Assembly: GCA_007026445.1 (NCBI GenBank)
Contig: VDMD01000016.1
Span: 62,001-126,000 of the forward strand
DNA: 64,000 nucleotides
Reading direction: 5' to 3'
DNA from: Schizophyllum amplum
Lineage: Eukaryota; Basidiomycota; Agaricomycetes; Agaricales; Schizophyllaceae
The notes below the pieces were generated by a model, which worked only from the letters and a program-made list of their open reading frames with translations, was not told the origin of the DNA and did not search any database. Made by a program: the position numbers and the translations under genes. Shown piece after piece: positions 1 to 11,500 of the stretch; the stretch's first letter is position 1, and each line of letters begins with the position of its first letter.

Positions 1-311
1 CGGATTAGAGAGCACAGCACGAGCAGAGCAGAGAGTACGAGTGGAGTGTCTTGCGAGAACAGGCGCGAGACGCGTGATTCGCTGAACGCGCTGCATGACA
101 GTGCCCTTCGTCGTCGGTGTCAGGCTCAAGAGGCGGGGGTAATTACGCTCGATCACGCTATAGGCGCTTGATTTCGTGACATGCGGCGGCGTCGCTCGGA
201 CCGATATGACAGGCGCTCAAATATTCGCGGCACATGCGTTGCTCAAGCTATGTAGCTGGGGAGGAAGACGTCTACATATACAAAGTCCTCATCCAAACGT
301 TACACATGTCT
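1..311. other. No gene seen; 3' flank of the rhodanese gene
   Basis: I see no supported coding exon in this stretch. It lies beyond the stop codon of the minus-strand rhodanese gene and probably holds its 3' UTR and part of an intergenic region cut by the window edge. Confidence 0.4.
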
Positions 312-937
312 CTAGGTCGAGTGCTTCGATACCCACTCCAACCACGAACCTTTGTAGTTCAGAAGTCTGCAGGAAACGTCAGGGAAGGTCGCGAGCGCAG
401 GTTGCATTCCGACGTACTTCGTGTAACCGTTCTTCTGCGCCACCTCGCACGCCGTCGTACTGCGCTTGCCACTGCGGCAGTAGAAGGTGACTCCTGATCG
501 GGTCGGGGCTTCTCATACCCGTACTTCGCCTTGAAGTCGGTAGAGGTCATGTGAAGGGAGTTGGGGAGCTCGGACAGCGGCAGGTTCACGGCGGAGGGGA
601 TCATGCCCTGCTCGGTCTCGTTGGGCTCCCGCACATCTATCAAGTACGCGTCCTAACGGTATCTGTAAGTAGGGCATCCAACACGGAAAGTGGAGGAACG
701 CACCATGCTCGGGCTCGTCGTCTTCGGTAACAACTCATCATAGGAGATGACGGTCGCGTTGGCGTTCTCCAACGCCTTCTCCGCCGCAGGGACAGCCGTG
801 GTATTCCATCTCGCGACCGTCACAGGAGAGCGATGGATCTGGGGTGCGTGCGCGACGGTAGGCCTGAGGACTTGCATCGCGGCGGCGGAAACGGCGGGGC
901 GGAAGCGCGAGGCGCGTGCAGCTGCTGTGCGGAGCAT
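312..937 (-). CDS. Rhodanese-domain protein, probably mitochondrial (apparent -1 frameshift)
   Basis: Single-domain rhodanese (sulfurtransferase) of the yeast Rdl1/Rdl2 kind. Exon 1 (start ATG at 937) gives an Arg/Ala-rich N-terminus typical of a mitochondrial presequence, then VISYDELLPK. An intron of GTGCGT...TTAG leads to DAYLIDVREPNE, the conserved N-terminal rhodanese motif, and later FYCRSGKRS, the active-site loop with catalytic Cys. A second intron of about 50 nt precedes NYKGSWLEW and the stop at 312-314. Between EKPRPDQ and VTFYCRSGK the frame jumps: one base is missing near 493 (GATCAGGAGTCACC, where GAGGTC is expected), and no GT-AG intron fits. Sulfur transfer is known for the family; the substrate is not predictable. 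The missing base is either an assembly error or a real inactivating mutation. Confidence 0.75.
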
Positions 938-1347
938 TTTGTCTTATACGGCGGCCTGGGTAAGAGTCGACGGGAACAATGTACAGCGGGCGCTGGCAGT
1001 CTGATATAGGTATTCGGAATGATGATGAATGGCGTGCTGAAGACGAAGCGGCCAGAGACAGATGGCTCCTTCGGGAGGTTTGCGGGCTTGAATACGCGGC
1101 GTGAGATCTGGACAAGCGCGGGTACACGACGCAACTCGTTCCCCGCTTATCGCGACGGTGAATTCGGAGAGAAGTGTGGTATGTTGAGGGCGGAATGGGT
1201 GACGGAGTCCAGAACAATGGGCAAGTGAGCTGGCAGCCACGACGCCACGCAGGGATCGTGGGAAAGCAAATTCATTACGTCAAACACGCTGGCGGGGCAA
1301 CGGGCGCTTTCTCGCCTCGTCGTCGAAGAGAACGACGCACAAGCACG
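938..1347. promoter_or_regulatory. Divergent intergenic region, rhodanese / WDR70
   Basis: About 410 bp separate the minus-strand rhodanese start (937) from the plus-strand WD40 gene start (1348), so both promoters must lie here. I see no clear TATA box and no convincing exon. Confidence 0.4.
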
Positions 1348-3641
1348 ATGTCCGACGATGTGCTCGCTGCCATGGGTATCTCCGGCTTTGGCAAGGCCTC
1401 GAAGAAGAAACAGCTTGACCCCATGAGATTCGACAAGAATAAGGTGCGTCGCTCGGCCTCCCGATTTGTACTGCAGCTAACCAAGTGAACAGCGAGATGA
1501 TATCGTCATGGGCGAAGCCCCGGAGAAGTCAGTAGCGCCTTCGGGGCCTGCCCAGGGTCCCTCTGCTGGCCCCCAGTCTCGCAGCGCATCGCCTACGCCA
1601 GGACCGTCCACCCAACAAGACGACAAGCAGCAGGAAGACGCTGACGAGCCTGAATACGATCCTGAAGAGGAGTACGCCGACGATGCACCTCAGTTCCCCA
1701 TCACCCACGAGATAATTCTCAAGGACCACACGAAAGTCGTCTCGGCGCTGACGCTCGATCCCTCGGGCGCTCGCGTCCTGTCCGGCTCGCACGACTATGA
1801 CTGCAAGCTATGGGACTTTGGTGGAATGGATATGCGGTGTAAGCCCTTCAAAAGCTGGGAACCGGCAGGGACTTATTATGTGCGTCTTTTCAGAGAGCTG
1901 GTGATTTATGGCTGAGCCCCATGTCAGGTCCACGACGCCAAGTATTCTTTGGACGGTCAGCGCTTCCTGGTTGCATCTGGGACGACGCAGGCACGATTGT
2001 TCGACAGGGACGGGGAGGAAAAGTGAGCTGCCTATTCTTCCTTCGCAGGGGTGTGCTCACGAGATTTTGAAAGGGCTGCGTTCATCAAGGGCGACCCTTA
2101 CATTCGCGACATGAAGCATACATCGTAAGTTTAGCTGTCTCCAATTCGAGCCTGGTTCTGACATCTATTCCAGAGGACATGTCAGCGAAATCTCTACCAT
2201 CTCATGGCATCCAAAGGAGGCGAACACGTTCATCACGAGCTCCGCCGACTCGACAATACGGTTAGTCGACTCAGGGGCACATATGGTATATGTTGACCAC
2301 AGGTTTTACAGGATATGGGATGTGGAGAACAAACGCAAACAGAAGTCTGTTATCGTCGTCAAATCCAAGGAACGTGGCGCGCGGACGAAAGTCACCGCTG
2401 CGGCCTATTCTCCGGACGGGAAAACGATTGGAGGAGGTGCGTGTCTTCTTGGTTTATCAATGCAAATGACTTATATCATCACTCGCAGCATGTCTGGACG
2501 GCGCCATTCATATGTGGAACACCAGTTCGAATTTCGTGCGGCCAAATATGACCATCGAGGGCGCACATACGAAAGGATCCGAGACCGGGTCGCTGTCGTT
2601 CTCTGTTGATGGGCGCACAGTACTGACGCGAGCAATGGACGACACGGTGAAATGTAAGTTACAGTACCGCATAACGTCGCCGTCGTTCTGACCTTTACGC
2701 AGTATGGGACCTTCGCGCGTTCAAAAAGCCTTTGGCGACAAGGACCGCCGTTTCCACGCTCTATCCGCAGACGAACGCTACTTTCAGTCCCGACGAAAAG
2801 TACATTGTCACCGGCTCGGCTGCTGCAACCAAGGGAGGCCGGGGGCAGCTACTCTTCCTGGATAGGTCCAACCTCGACGTCGTGAAGACACTTCCGGTGA
2901 ACGCGACGCCCGCAAAGGTCGTCTGGCATACGAGAATTAATCAGGTGTGTCTGATGCGACTGAATGCATTTGCCGTTATCTAACTTAGGGGCATTAGATT
3001 CTCGTTGGCTTATCCAACGGCGAGATACAGGTGTTGTACTCGCCGACGACGTCCCTCAATGGCGCGAAGCTGCTTTCGAACAAGGGTCCACCACGCAAGG
3101 TGACGGTCGAGGACATGTCCGACATGGTCTCGGCGCCGACCATCCTGACACCGCATGCATTACCGATGTTCCGAGACGGTGATGGCATCATACGCGGGCA
3201 GAAGAGGAAAGCAGAGCAGGGCAAACAGGATCCCAGGAAGAGTATGCGCCCCGAAATGCCCATCACAGGCCCAGGGAAGGGCGGTCGTGTGGGCGCGAGT
3301 GCAACGCAACACGTGGTCCAGAACCTCGTTCGGGACAGTACTCGCGACGAAGACGTGAGTCCCCGTTTTTTCTGCCAGACAGTCATATTGATTTGCGGCT
3401 CTCAGCCTCGCGAAGCGCTGCTCAAGTACGCGGAGGCGGGTTCGAAGGATCCCCAATGGACGGCAGGTGCGCGGCCCATTACTATCCGATCGCGTATGCG
3501 ACTGACGTGGCGCTTTCCTTTTCCGTCGTTTTTAAACTCCGCTCGGGCTTTGTCCGTATTTTGACCCTCAGCTTGGTCCGTCAACCAGCCAAAGCCGGTG
3601 TTTGCAGACGTCCGGAGGAAGAGTCCGACGAGGAAAAATAG
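1348..3641 (+). CDS. WD40-repeat protein, WDR70 family
   Basis: About nine exons. The N-terminus MSDDVLAAMGISGFGK is the short conserved segment of the WDR70 family, followed by an acidic Pro/Ser-rich stretch. WD40 blades then read LKDHTKVVSALTLDPSGARV...SGSHDYDCKLWDF, VHDAKYSLDGQRFLVASG, GHVSEISTISWHPKE...TSSADSTIRIWD, ACLDGAIHMWN, TRAMDDTVKLWDLR and ATFSPDEKYIVTGS. The tail has KRKAEQGKQDPRKS and PREALLKYAEAGSKDPQW, also typical of the family. WDR70 proteins act in nuclear chromatin and DNA-damage responses with CRL4-type ubiquitin ligase (established for S. pombe and human). The last exon seems to need one extra base near 3608 to pass from NQPKPVFA into RPEEESDEEK and the stop at 3639-3641; otherwise translation would continue to about 3708. 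Confidence 0.82.
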
Positions 3642-3760
3642 TTACATTTTTGTATGGCTGTCAGTGGTCCTGGCGAGGGCGCGAGTGTGGCAGGACAAGC
3701 AGGCGTGAAAGCCCTTTGGTTGCGATGCCGGGATCTGAACTTAAATTTATTTGGATCCCG

Positions 3761-3768
3761 TATAAAAG
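3761..3768 (+). promoter_or_regulatory. TATA box of the bromodomain gene
   Basis: TATAAAAG lies about 92 bp upstream of the ATG at 3853 and is followed by a pyrimidine-rich tract, the usual layout of a fungal core promoter. Confidence 0.55.
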
Positions 3769-3852
3769 GAGCCGCCGACCCGTTTCGAACCTTTTCCACT
3801 TGCCGCCCCTCCCCCCTTCCCGGTGAAATCCCACCCAATCGCTCATTACGTA

Positions 3853-6667
3853 ATGACCTCCGCGCCGAATGATGTTGCGCTCGACGTCGTTCACGACGGC
3901 GACCACATTAACGGCGTCACCGCGCCGAACGGGGTCAACGGCCACAAAGTCAACGGCACCGCCGACATCGACAGCCCCGTCACTGCCGTCGACCCTGCGG
4001 ACGCGCCGAACCACAAGATCGACATAGACTCCCCCAAACCTGAGTCGGATGTTCGTAGCGAGCCATACATATCAAAGCCTACGGTCATGCCCCCGCCCTT
4101 GCCCGTCACTGAGGCCATAACGCTGGACGCCGTGACAAACGTCGAGGACCCTGTCGATCGAGACGCGTCGACCGTGCCGCAGCTTGGGTCCCCTCAGGAG
4201 CCTGGTGCGTGTTGTGTATTGTTTAACGCGTGCCCGACTGACGCGCTCCACAGACCAAATCGATGTGCCCATGGACTCGCAAACCGACGCGGACATGGCT
4301 TCCGTCGCCGCGGACGACGCGCTAGACTCGCTCCCTCCCCCGCACCCCCTGGACGAAGCCTCTGTGAACCAGCTGTCTGAGGATCAAGCCCCTGTAGATA
4401 TACACGCTGTAGACGTATCCGGTGATGCGGATGGAGACGTGAAGATGGAGGATAGCGTTCCGCCTGAGAGCACCCCTGCCCCGACACCCGGCCCTGCCAA
4501 CGATCATATGGGCAGCGAGGACGACCACGCGAAGCCACCGCCCGCGAAGCGTGCTCGCGTGCACTCGGACGCCGACCAGGCCTCATTCGCCCATGTGAGT
4601 AGCTTTTCTCTCGCTGTGCGCCGCTACTGGCGTGCTAATCGCGTCCGCGTCCTTCAAGTCCGTAACCCCTCCTCCAGCATCGGCCACTGTGTCACACGCG
4701 CAGACGCCGACACCAGCACCTCCGACTCCTGGATCGGCTTACCCTCCGCCTACATCTTCGTCGCACCTGGGCCCTTCCACCATCAATCGCGACCAGTTCC
4801 GCTTCATGCAGTCGACCGTGCGGTCGTTGAAAAAGCTGAAGGATTCTGCGCCATTCCTTCGTCCCGTCGACCCTGTCGCCCTCAACGTTCCGCACTACCC
4901 CAGCATCATCAAGACCCCCATGGACTTCGGAACCATCGAGCGCAAGTTGTCTTCGTCGAATCCGCAGAAGCCCGACGGCAATCCTGCAAATCCGCGATAC
5001 CACAATGCCGACGACTTCGTGTCCGACGTTCGCCTGATCTTCCATAACTGCTACACCTTCAATGGGCCAGATCATGCGATTTCCGTTATGGGCAAGCGCG
5101 TTGAGGAGGTCTTCGATAAGCAGGTCAAGAACATGCCGCCAGCAGGCGATGTGGCGGTAAGCGGTCGAGCCTGTATTGGAAGTTCGTCACTAAACGTAAC
5201 GCAGCCTGTGAGGCCGCTCCCGGTCAAGAAGCAGGCGACGCCTCAGCCTCCCCCTCCACCACCTGTTTCGGCGCCGCCGGTAGCGAACAAGAAGCAAGCA
5301 CCACGGCGTCCATCTACTGCAGGCGTACCGGCCATCCGCAGAAACGAGAGCGAGGTCATCAGCGGCAGACCAAAGCGGGAGATCCATCCGCCACCTCCGA
5401 AGGACCTGCCATCCACCGAGTCGAAGCGCCCGAGACGAGCACGAGCGGCGAGGGACGACGGCAGCCTCGAGCAGCTGAAGTTCTGTCAGAAGATACTGTC
5501 CGACTTGTTCAAGCGGCAGTACTACGACGCGGCTCACCCGTTCTATGAGCCAGTTGGTGCGTGCGCCGTGTACACCTTCTGTCCGCACACTAACCACGTA
5601 TGCAGATCACGTACTTATGAACATCCCCGCGTATCCGAAGATGATCAAGAATCCCATGGACATGAGCACTATACGTCGGAAGCTGGACCACGGCCAATAC
5701 GTGACCGCGCAGCACTTCCGCGATGATTTCAAGCTCATGATACGCAACTGCTTCACTTTCAATCCGAAAGGCACCCCAGTTAACCAGGCTGGTGTCGAGC
5801 TGCAGCGCATCTTCGACGAGAAGTGGAAGAACTTGCCACCACTAAGGACCGGCAGCGACCGTGACGATGACTTCTTCGACGACGACATGGATGAGGATGA
5901 AGACGACAATCAACGTAATGTTATCCGTCTACTCTCGTCTGCCTTACTGACATGTCTTAGGTCGCATCTCCGACATGCAGCGTGAGATGCAGAAGTTGCA
6001 GAGCAACATCGAGGCCTTGAAGAAGCAGCAGCAGGCCGAGGCAGCGGCTAAGAAGAAGGAGAAGAAGAAGCCCAAGGAGCCTGCACCGGGACCGTCAGCG
6101 CCTGTGGGCAGACCGCCTAAGGCTGCGAAGAACGGTGCCCCACCGCCGAAGAAGAAGGCGAAGAAGGAGAAGGAGGACGACTCGCTTACTTTCGACCAGA
6201 AGAAGGAGCTCAGTGAGGTGATCAGCAACCTCGAGGGTCAGAAACTCGAGCGCGTCATCAAGATTATTCACGAGGGTGTACCTGAGATTGCAGCGGTGCG
6301 TAGTCATCTTTATGCGACGAGGACATCGCTGACGCCGTAACAGAGCAACGAAGAGATTGAGCTTGAGATTGACTTGCTGCCATCCCCCGTTCTCATAAAG
6401 CTCTACAACTTCGTTATCCGTCCAACGAAGGTGCAGCCGACGAAGCGTACGCGACCTGGCGGCGGCAAGGGCACCGGCACGGGAGGACTAAAGCGAAAGA
6501 GTATGGATGAGGATGCCGAGGCGGAGAAAATTCGCGTGCTCGAGCAGCGGATGGCGCTCTTCAACAGCGGTGGTGACCCAGGCGCCAGTGCGCCTCCCGC
6601 CACTGCTAACGCCGAGCTGTCGGAATCGAGCTCGGACTCGGACAGCTCTGGCAGCGATACCGAGTAA
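3853..6667 (+). CDS. BDF1: BET family double-bromodomain protein (Bdf1-like)
   Basis: Seven exons. A Pro/Asp-rich N-terminus contains PPAKRAR, a likely nuclear signal. Bromodomain 1 reads YPSIIKTPMDFGTIERKL ... DVRLIFHNCYTFN, with the acetyl-lysine-binding Asn in NCYTFN. Bromodomain 2 reads YPKMIKNPMDMSTIRRKL ... DDFKLMIRNCFTFN. An acidic linker (DDDMDEDEDD), a Lys-rich coiled segment (MQREMQKLQSNIEALKKQQQ) and an ET/NET domain (LTFDQKKELSEVISNLEG ... NEEIELEIDLLP) follow, and the protein ends in a Ser/Asp tail. This order is diagnostic of BET proteins, which bind acetylated histone H4 and link chromatin to TFIID. The start is the first in-frame ATG after the TATA box. All frames join cleanly. 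Confidence 0.93.
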
Positions 6668-6875
6668 TCTTGTTGTGCGCGCGTCACCCTTCGTCTTCTT
6701 TTCTTGCTCGCTTCATGCCCCGTCGTCGTCGCATTCCGAACTTTCGTAGTTCACGTAGGTAGTTATTATGTCCATGCCCATACAGTCGCCTTCGTCTATG
6801 ACCCTATGGGTGTGTGCTCTTCTTGCCCTCTCCTCACCGTACATAGTGCTCTTTATTACTTACTCGGTAACGTTG

Positions 6876-6881
6876 AATAAA
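6876..6881 (+). terminator. Polyadenylation signal AATAAA
   Basis: A canonical AATAAA lies about 210 nt after the stop codon of the bromodomain gene and before the convergent G-patch gene ends at 7027. Confidence 0.4.
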
Positions 6882-7026
6882 CTGTAGCGTACAAGCCAAT
6901 GCATTTCTTATGCTTAGTATCCGTTATCGAGTCGTGTCATTTACAGAGCGAACAAAGTCATTTGGATAGCGAGCACAGCGTGTATACGATAGTAAGTATT
7001 CCGTGACCTGCAGTACGACCGCACGT

Positions 7027-8444
7027 TCAACGTCGTCGGCCAGACTTCTGCTTGAAATTCTGCCACGACGAGCGACTAGCGGAGGAGCGTGACTGGGATT
7101 CAGAGTCCGCTGTAGCTGTCTGTCGCGGTTGTGCTGGTGGCTGCATAACGGCGGCAGGAGGTGCAGGAGGGCCAAGCGAATTCGGTTGGGTTGCGACTGT
7201 TGTAGCTGGTGCCCACCCACCTCGAGATAAAGAAGGGGTGTCACTGGAATGTGCAGCGGTGCCAGTACCGACCAATTGTCCGGCAGCACGAAACATTGAT
7301 GGCGCGGACACGGGAACGCTGTCATTCGTCGACTGGGACGCAACAGCGAAGGATAGGCCGGGGCCAGCCGACGGAGCATCGCCGACGCTCGCCCAGCCTG
7401 CCTTGACGCCACTAACAGTCGAAGGGTCGCCAGGTCCGACCGCGGTCGCCCAGCCAGCCTTCTTGAAACCACCTGTAGATACAAGCGCGTCTCCCGCTGC
7501 GACGCTGGCAACATCTGCGGGGGCGGTCGCCAGAACGGGCTTTGTGATCTTGATGCCCTGCGCCTTTGCCAGTTTGCGAAGCTCCTTCTCCTCGCGACGG
7601 CGCTCCTTCTCTTTCCGCCGGTCGATTTCTTCCTGCGGCTGCATCCGCACGCTAGCTTGCATGTCCCTGAATCGCGCCTTGTGGTGGTGCGCGTAGGAGT
7701 TGGTGTGTTCGTCGTACTGGGCGACATTCTTGAACTGCTTGTCGCAGAGTTCGCAGTAGAATGGGCGGAGGGTCTCGGCGATCTGGGACTGGACGGCGGT
7801 GCGGCGTGCGATGTCATCCTGTGTCGAGGGTGAGCTGGGAAGGCGTTGAAGCGTGCAAGCTCCGCACCTCGCGATCTTGACGTTGTTCGTCGGTCTCCTT
7901 CTGCATGCGCTCGGATGTCAGCTCGCGTCGTTGCGACACGGTGGTCTCGATCATGCGAACGTCCTGACTGATCTTGCCGACACCGGTTGAGTCGTTCTTC
8001 AGATTGAAGGGTATGGGGTCGACTCTGGCTAGCACGGACGTCAGCTCGGCATACACAGTCCTAGCAGCAGGACGTACCATCCGGATGTAAGCCCAAAGGT
8101 TGTCCTTCGGACCACCCCAGCTTCTGTAGCATCGCGAACCCAACGTTCGTTGGCTTGATCTTGGTCTCAACGGTGATGACTTCGTGGGATGCCCCCCTGA
8201 GGTACTCATTGTGTCTCGGAGCGGCATCAACATCCATAGCATCCGCGCTTGGGGAGGGGGACCGGGAGATGAGGGACACGTCGTCGTCGTCTTCCTCGTC
8301 GGTGCGGGAGCGCTATTGACGGTTGCGAAGGGCAGTACGCTGCGTCTCTTCGGAGGGGTGATAAGATACCTTCTGTGTGATTCCTGGCTCTCGTGGGTGT
8401 TCGAGTGAGATGGCGTTCCATCTGGCGATGGTACTGGCCGACAT
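7027..8444 (-). CDS. G-patch and C2H2 zinc-finger protein (GPATCH8-like)
   Basis: Four exons. Exon 1 begins MSASTIARWNAISLEHPREP. A 57-nt intron (GTATCT...CAATAG) removes what looks like an in-frame stop. Exon 2 is acidic and carries the G-patch core VGFAMLQKLGWSEGQPLGL. The next exon is polar (DPIPFNLKNDSTGVGK). The last has a single zinc finger, CELCDKQFKNVAQYDEHTNSYAH, then a charged coiled coil (EEIDRRKEKERRREEKELRK) and a Ser/Gly/Pro-rich tail. A G-patch followed by a U1-like C2H2 finger is the plan of the GPATCH8/ZNF804 group; G-patch proteins commonly act on RNA, often with DEAH helicases. The precise role is unknown. It shares a 150-bp divergent promoter with the helicase gene. Confidence 0.82.
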
Positions 8445-8594
8445 GATGGAGGACAGGAAGAGGTGAATGCCCGACACGACGGTGCCTGCCGCCTCACTGA
8501 TGTGCGCCACATGGCTTCACGTGATCGTTCCATTCTCGACGCGTCGCTTCCGCGCTTGGCCACTCACTCACCTTCCTCCTCCCCTCCATGCGCG
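8445..8594. promoter_or_regulatory. 150-bp bidirectional promoter region
   Basis: Only 150 bp separate the two opposite start codons (G-patch gene at 8444, helicase at 8595), so both core promoters must overlap here. No TATA box is visible. Confidence 0.5.
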
Positions 8595-11500
8595 ATGAGC
8601 TCCGACGACTGGTTCAGCGACATCGACGACGCCGCCCTCGCCGAAATAGACCGCATAGAGGCGGAAGCCACTCAGAAAGCAGAGGCGCCTGTCTCCCGCC
8701 TATCTGAACCCGACCCAGACGACTCATACTTTGATGTCGATCTGGATATCCCCACGGAGGAGCTCGAACGTCTTGACCAGTTCGTTCAGGACTCGTACGA
8801 GGGGCGCGCGAAGCCCACATCTCAGCCTGTCTCGCGGGCAAATTCTCGCCAGACAACATTATTCGGTGACATCCTCCCCAACGAGCCGCCCAAGGCCAAA
8901 ACACTGTCGAGAGCGCCATCTACCAACTTACAGCGATCTGAATCCACTGCTCGGCGACAATTTGGCCGTCCTCCACCAAAGACGAAGCAATGGGACCAAA
9001 CGGCCTTCGCGAAGACGGGACGGAAGAGTGGGAAGTCGAAGGGCAAGGGGAAGGCCCGTGACGAAGACGATGAAGAGGAGGAGGAAGCCGTGGAATTCGA
9101 GCAATTTCCCACTCCCTTTGTGCCAAGTACGTCGCGTGCTCTCCTATGGCCCGCTATCACTCACAGCTTTACTAGTCGGGTAAGTTCTACGGCTCCGATC
9201 TGAGTATATGCACTTACCGCGGCGATGTTCTGCGTTCCCAGAGGCGTATGTTTGTTTACCGCTCTCTCATTTCATCTGATATTTACATTTAACAGCCCCC
9301 TCCCATGAAGCTGAAGCCAGACCTTCTGGAGGCCAAGCACTGGATCTATCCCCTCAACCGCCCGAAACGTGACTACCAGTTCAACATTGTCAAACACTGT
9401 TTGTTCGAGAACACTATAGTCGCGCTGCCGACCGGTTTAGGGAAGACCTTCATCGCGGGAGTTGTCATGCTGAACTGTACGTCGACCTTTCCGCTTGAGA
9501 CGTAGCTATAACCGCAATTGTCAGTCTATCGTTGGTATCCAGAGGGCAAAGTCGTCTTCGTAGCTCCAACGAGGCCTCTTGTTGCGCAACAGATTGACGC
9601 CAGCCACAAGGCGTGCGGCATTCCGGGCAGCGACGCCGTCGAGCTAACGGGAAACATTCCCCCAGCTATGCGAGAAGGCGCGGTAGGTGCACTCTCTCTT
9701 CCTTCCGCACACTGATCACTGACACATCAGAGTGCAGTGGCGGGAGAAGAGAGTCTTCTACATGACGCCTCAGACATTGATCAACGACCTTGACAAGAAA
9801 ACCTGCGATGCCAGAGATATCGTTCTTCTTGTCGTCGGTATGTCCCCCGTTATTATAACCATACAAGCGCAGGCTCAATCATCCGCCTAGACGAGGCCCA
9901 TCGTGCAACCGGTAACTATGCGTACAACCAAGTTGTGCAGTATATGATGGCCACGAACCCTCATTTCCGACTCTTAGCCTTGACTGCGACGCCAGGAAGT
10001 AATCCGGAGGCGGTCCAGAACCTCATAGACGGTCTGCACATAAGTCATATCGAAATTCGCGACGAAAACAGCATCGACCTGAAGCAGTACATTCACGAGA
10101 AGGTAAGGACCCGGGCAGAGTACTTCATGCGCATTGTTTAACGGTTCGTAGAGGGTCGAACAGCATATCATCGACATGGACGGGAATGTCAGGAAGATCA
10201 GAGATTCCCTTGCTAAACTGATGCTGGTACGAGTTACTGGCATTACTAAACATTGGTAACGTCCGAAGCTAAAATCGAGATTGCAGCAAGTCCTGAAGCC
10301 TGTCGAAAACGTTTTGCGAGGCACGAAGGATCCGTGCCGCATTAATTATTTCGCCCCGCAAGCTCAAGCGCGCGATCTCGGGCGTAACCAGAATTGGGCG
10401 CGCAAGGGCTTAACAGACCTCTCCAGACTCGCGCGGATTATGGGCTATCTGGTCAGTCTACCTGCTGTGATCTGTGAACGTATCTGACGTGTCTTCCTCA
10501 GCTCGAAGGAACCGTCGGCATGTGCTACAGCAGCATCAAAGAGCTGGCGGACAGCGACGATCCCAAGAAGGGAACGAAGAAGCTGACATCGGACCCGCTT
10601 TTCAAAGATGTTTTGAAGCAGCTCGAGCAGCAGCGCCGAACTCCGAGCGACGCGGAGCATCCGGGCGGCTTCAGCTTACATCCCAAGATGGAGAAGGTGA
10701 AGGCAATCATCATCGACCATTTCGCGCAGGAGATGGATCAGCAGGAGGAGACTGAGACGCGAGTCATGGTTTTCGTGACCTTTCGCGAGGCGGTTGGTGA
10801 AATTGTGGAAGCGCTGAACTTCGAGCGGCCTCTGATACGCGCGACGAAGTTCATCGGGCAGGGCACAGACAAGAAGGGAGGCAAGGGTATGTCGCAGAAG
10901 GAGCAGCAAGCGGTAAGCGGGTTTGCTTCTTCTTGGTGATGGCTTCTGACGCTTTGGCAGATCATTCAACGATTCAAGGCTGGGGAATTCAATGTGCTTG
11001 TTGCAACGTCTATCGGAGAGGAGGGTCTCGATATCGGCGAGGTTGACCTAATCGTCTGTTATGACTCGCAGAAGACCCCTATTCGCATGGTCAGTGCGGT
11101 GTGCGGCCCTACCGATTATAGTTCACTAATTTGTTCGCAGCTACAACGTCTGGGACGTACAGGACGCAAGAGAGCGGGCATCGTGCATGTTCTGCTTGCA
11201 GAGGGCAGAGAAGAGCTCAACCTGGAGAAGGCCAAGGATGCCTATAAGCAAGTCCAGCAGAGCATCGTCCGCGGAGACCAGCTGGAGCTGTACGCCGATG
11301 TCGAACGAATGCTGCCCGACGACATCAAGCCGGAATGCCTCGAGAAGGTCATGGAGATTCAGGAGTACGTTCGCGAAGAGCCTCGGGCCTCACGTACGAG
11401 CTCGACTGCGTCCAAGGGCGCTAAGCGCAAGCGAAACGACGACCCCGGGCGCAACATTCCGGACGGCGCCAGCCGCAATTTTGTCAGCGTCAAGGACTTG

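Noticed and set aside
8318..8322. Apparent in-frame stop in the G-patch gene
   Set aside because: The TAG is the 3' end of a normal 57-nt intron (GTATCT...CAATAG), and the spliced frame stays open.
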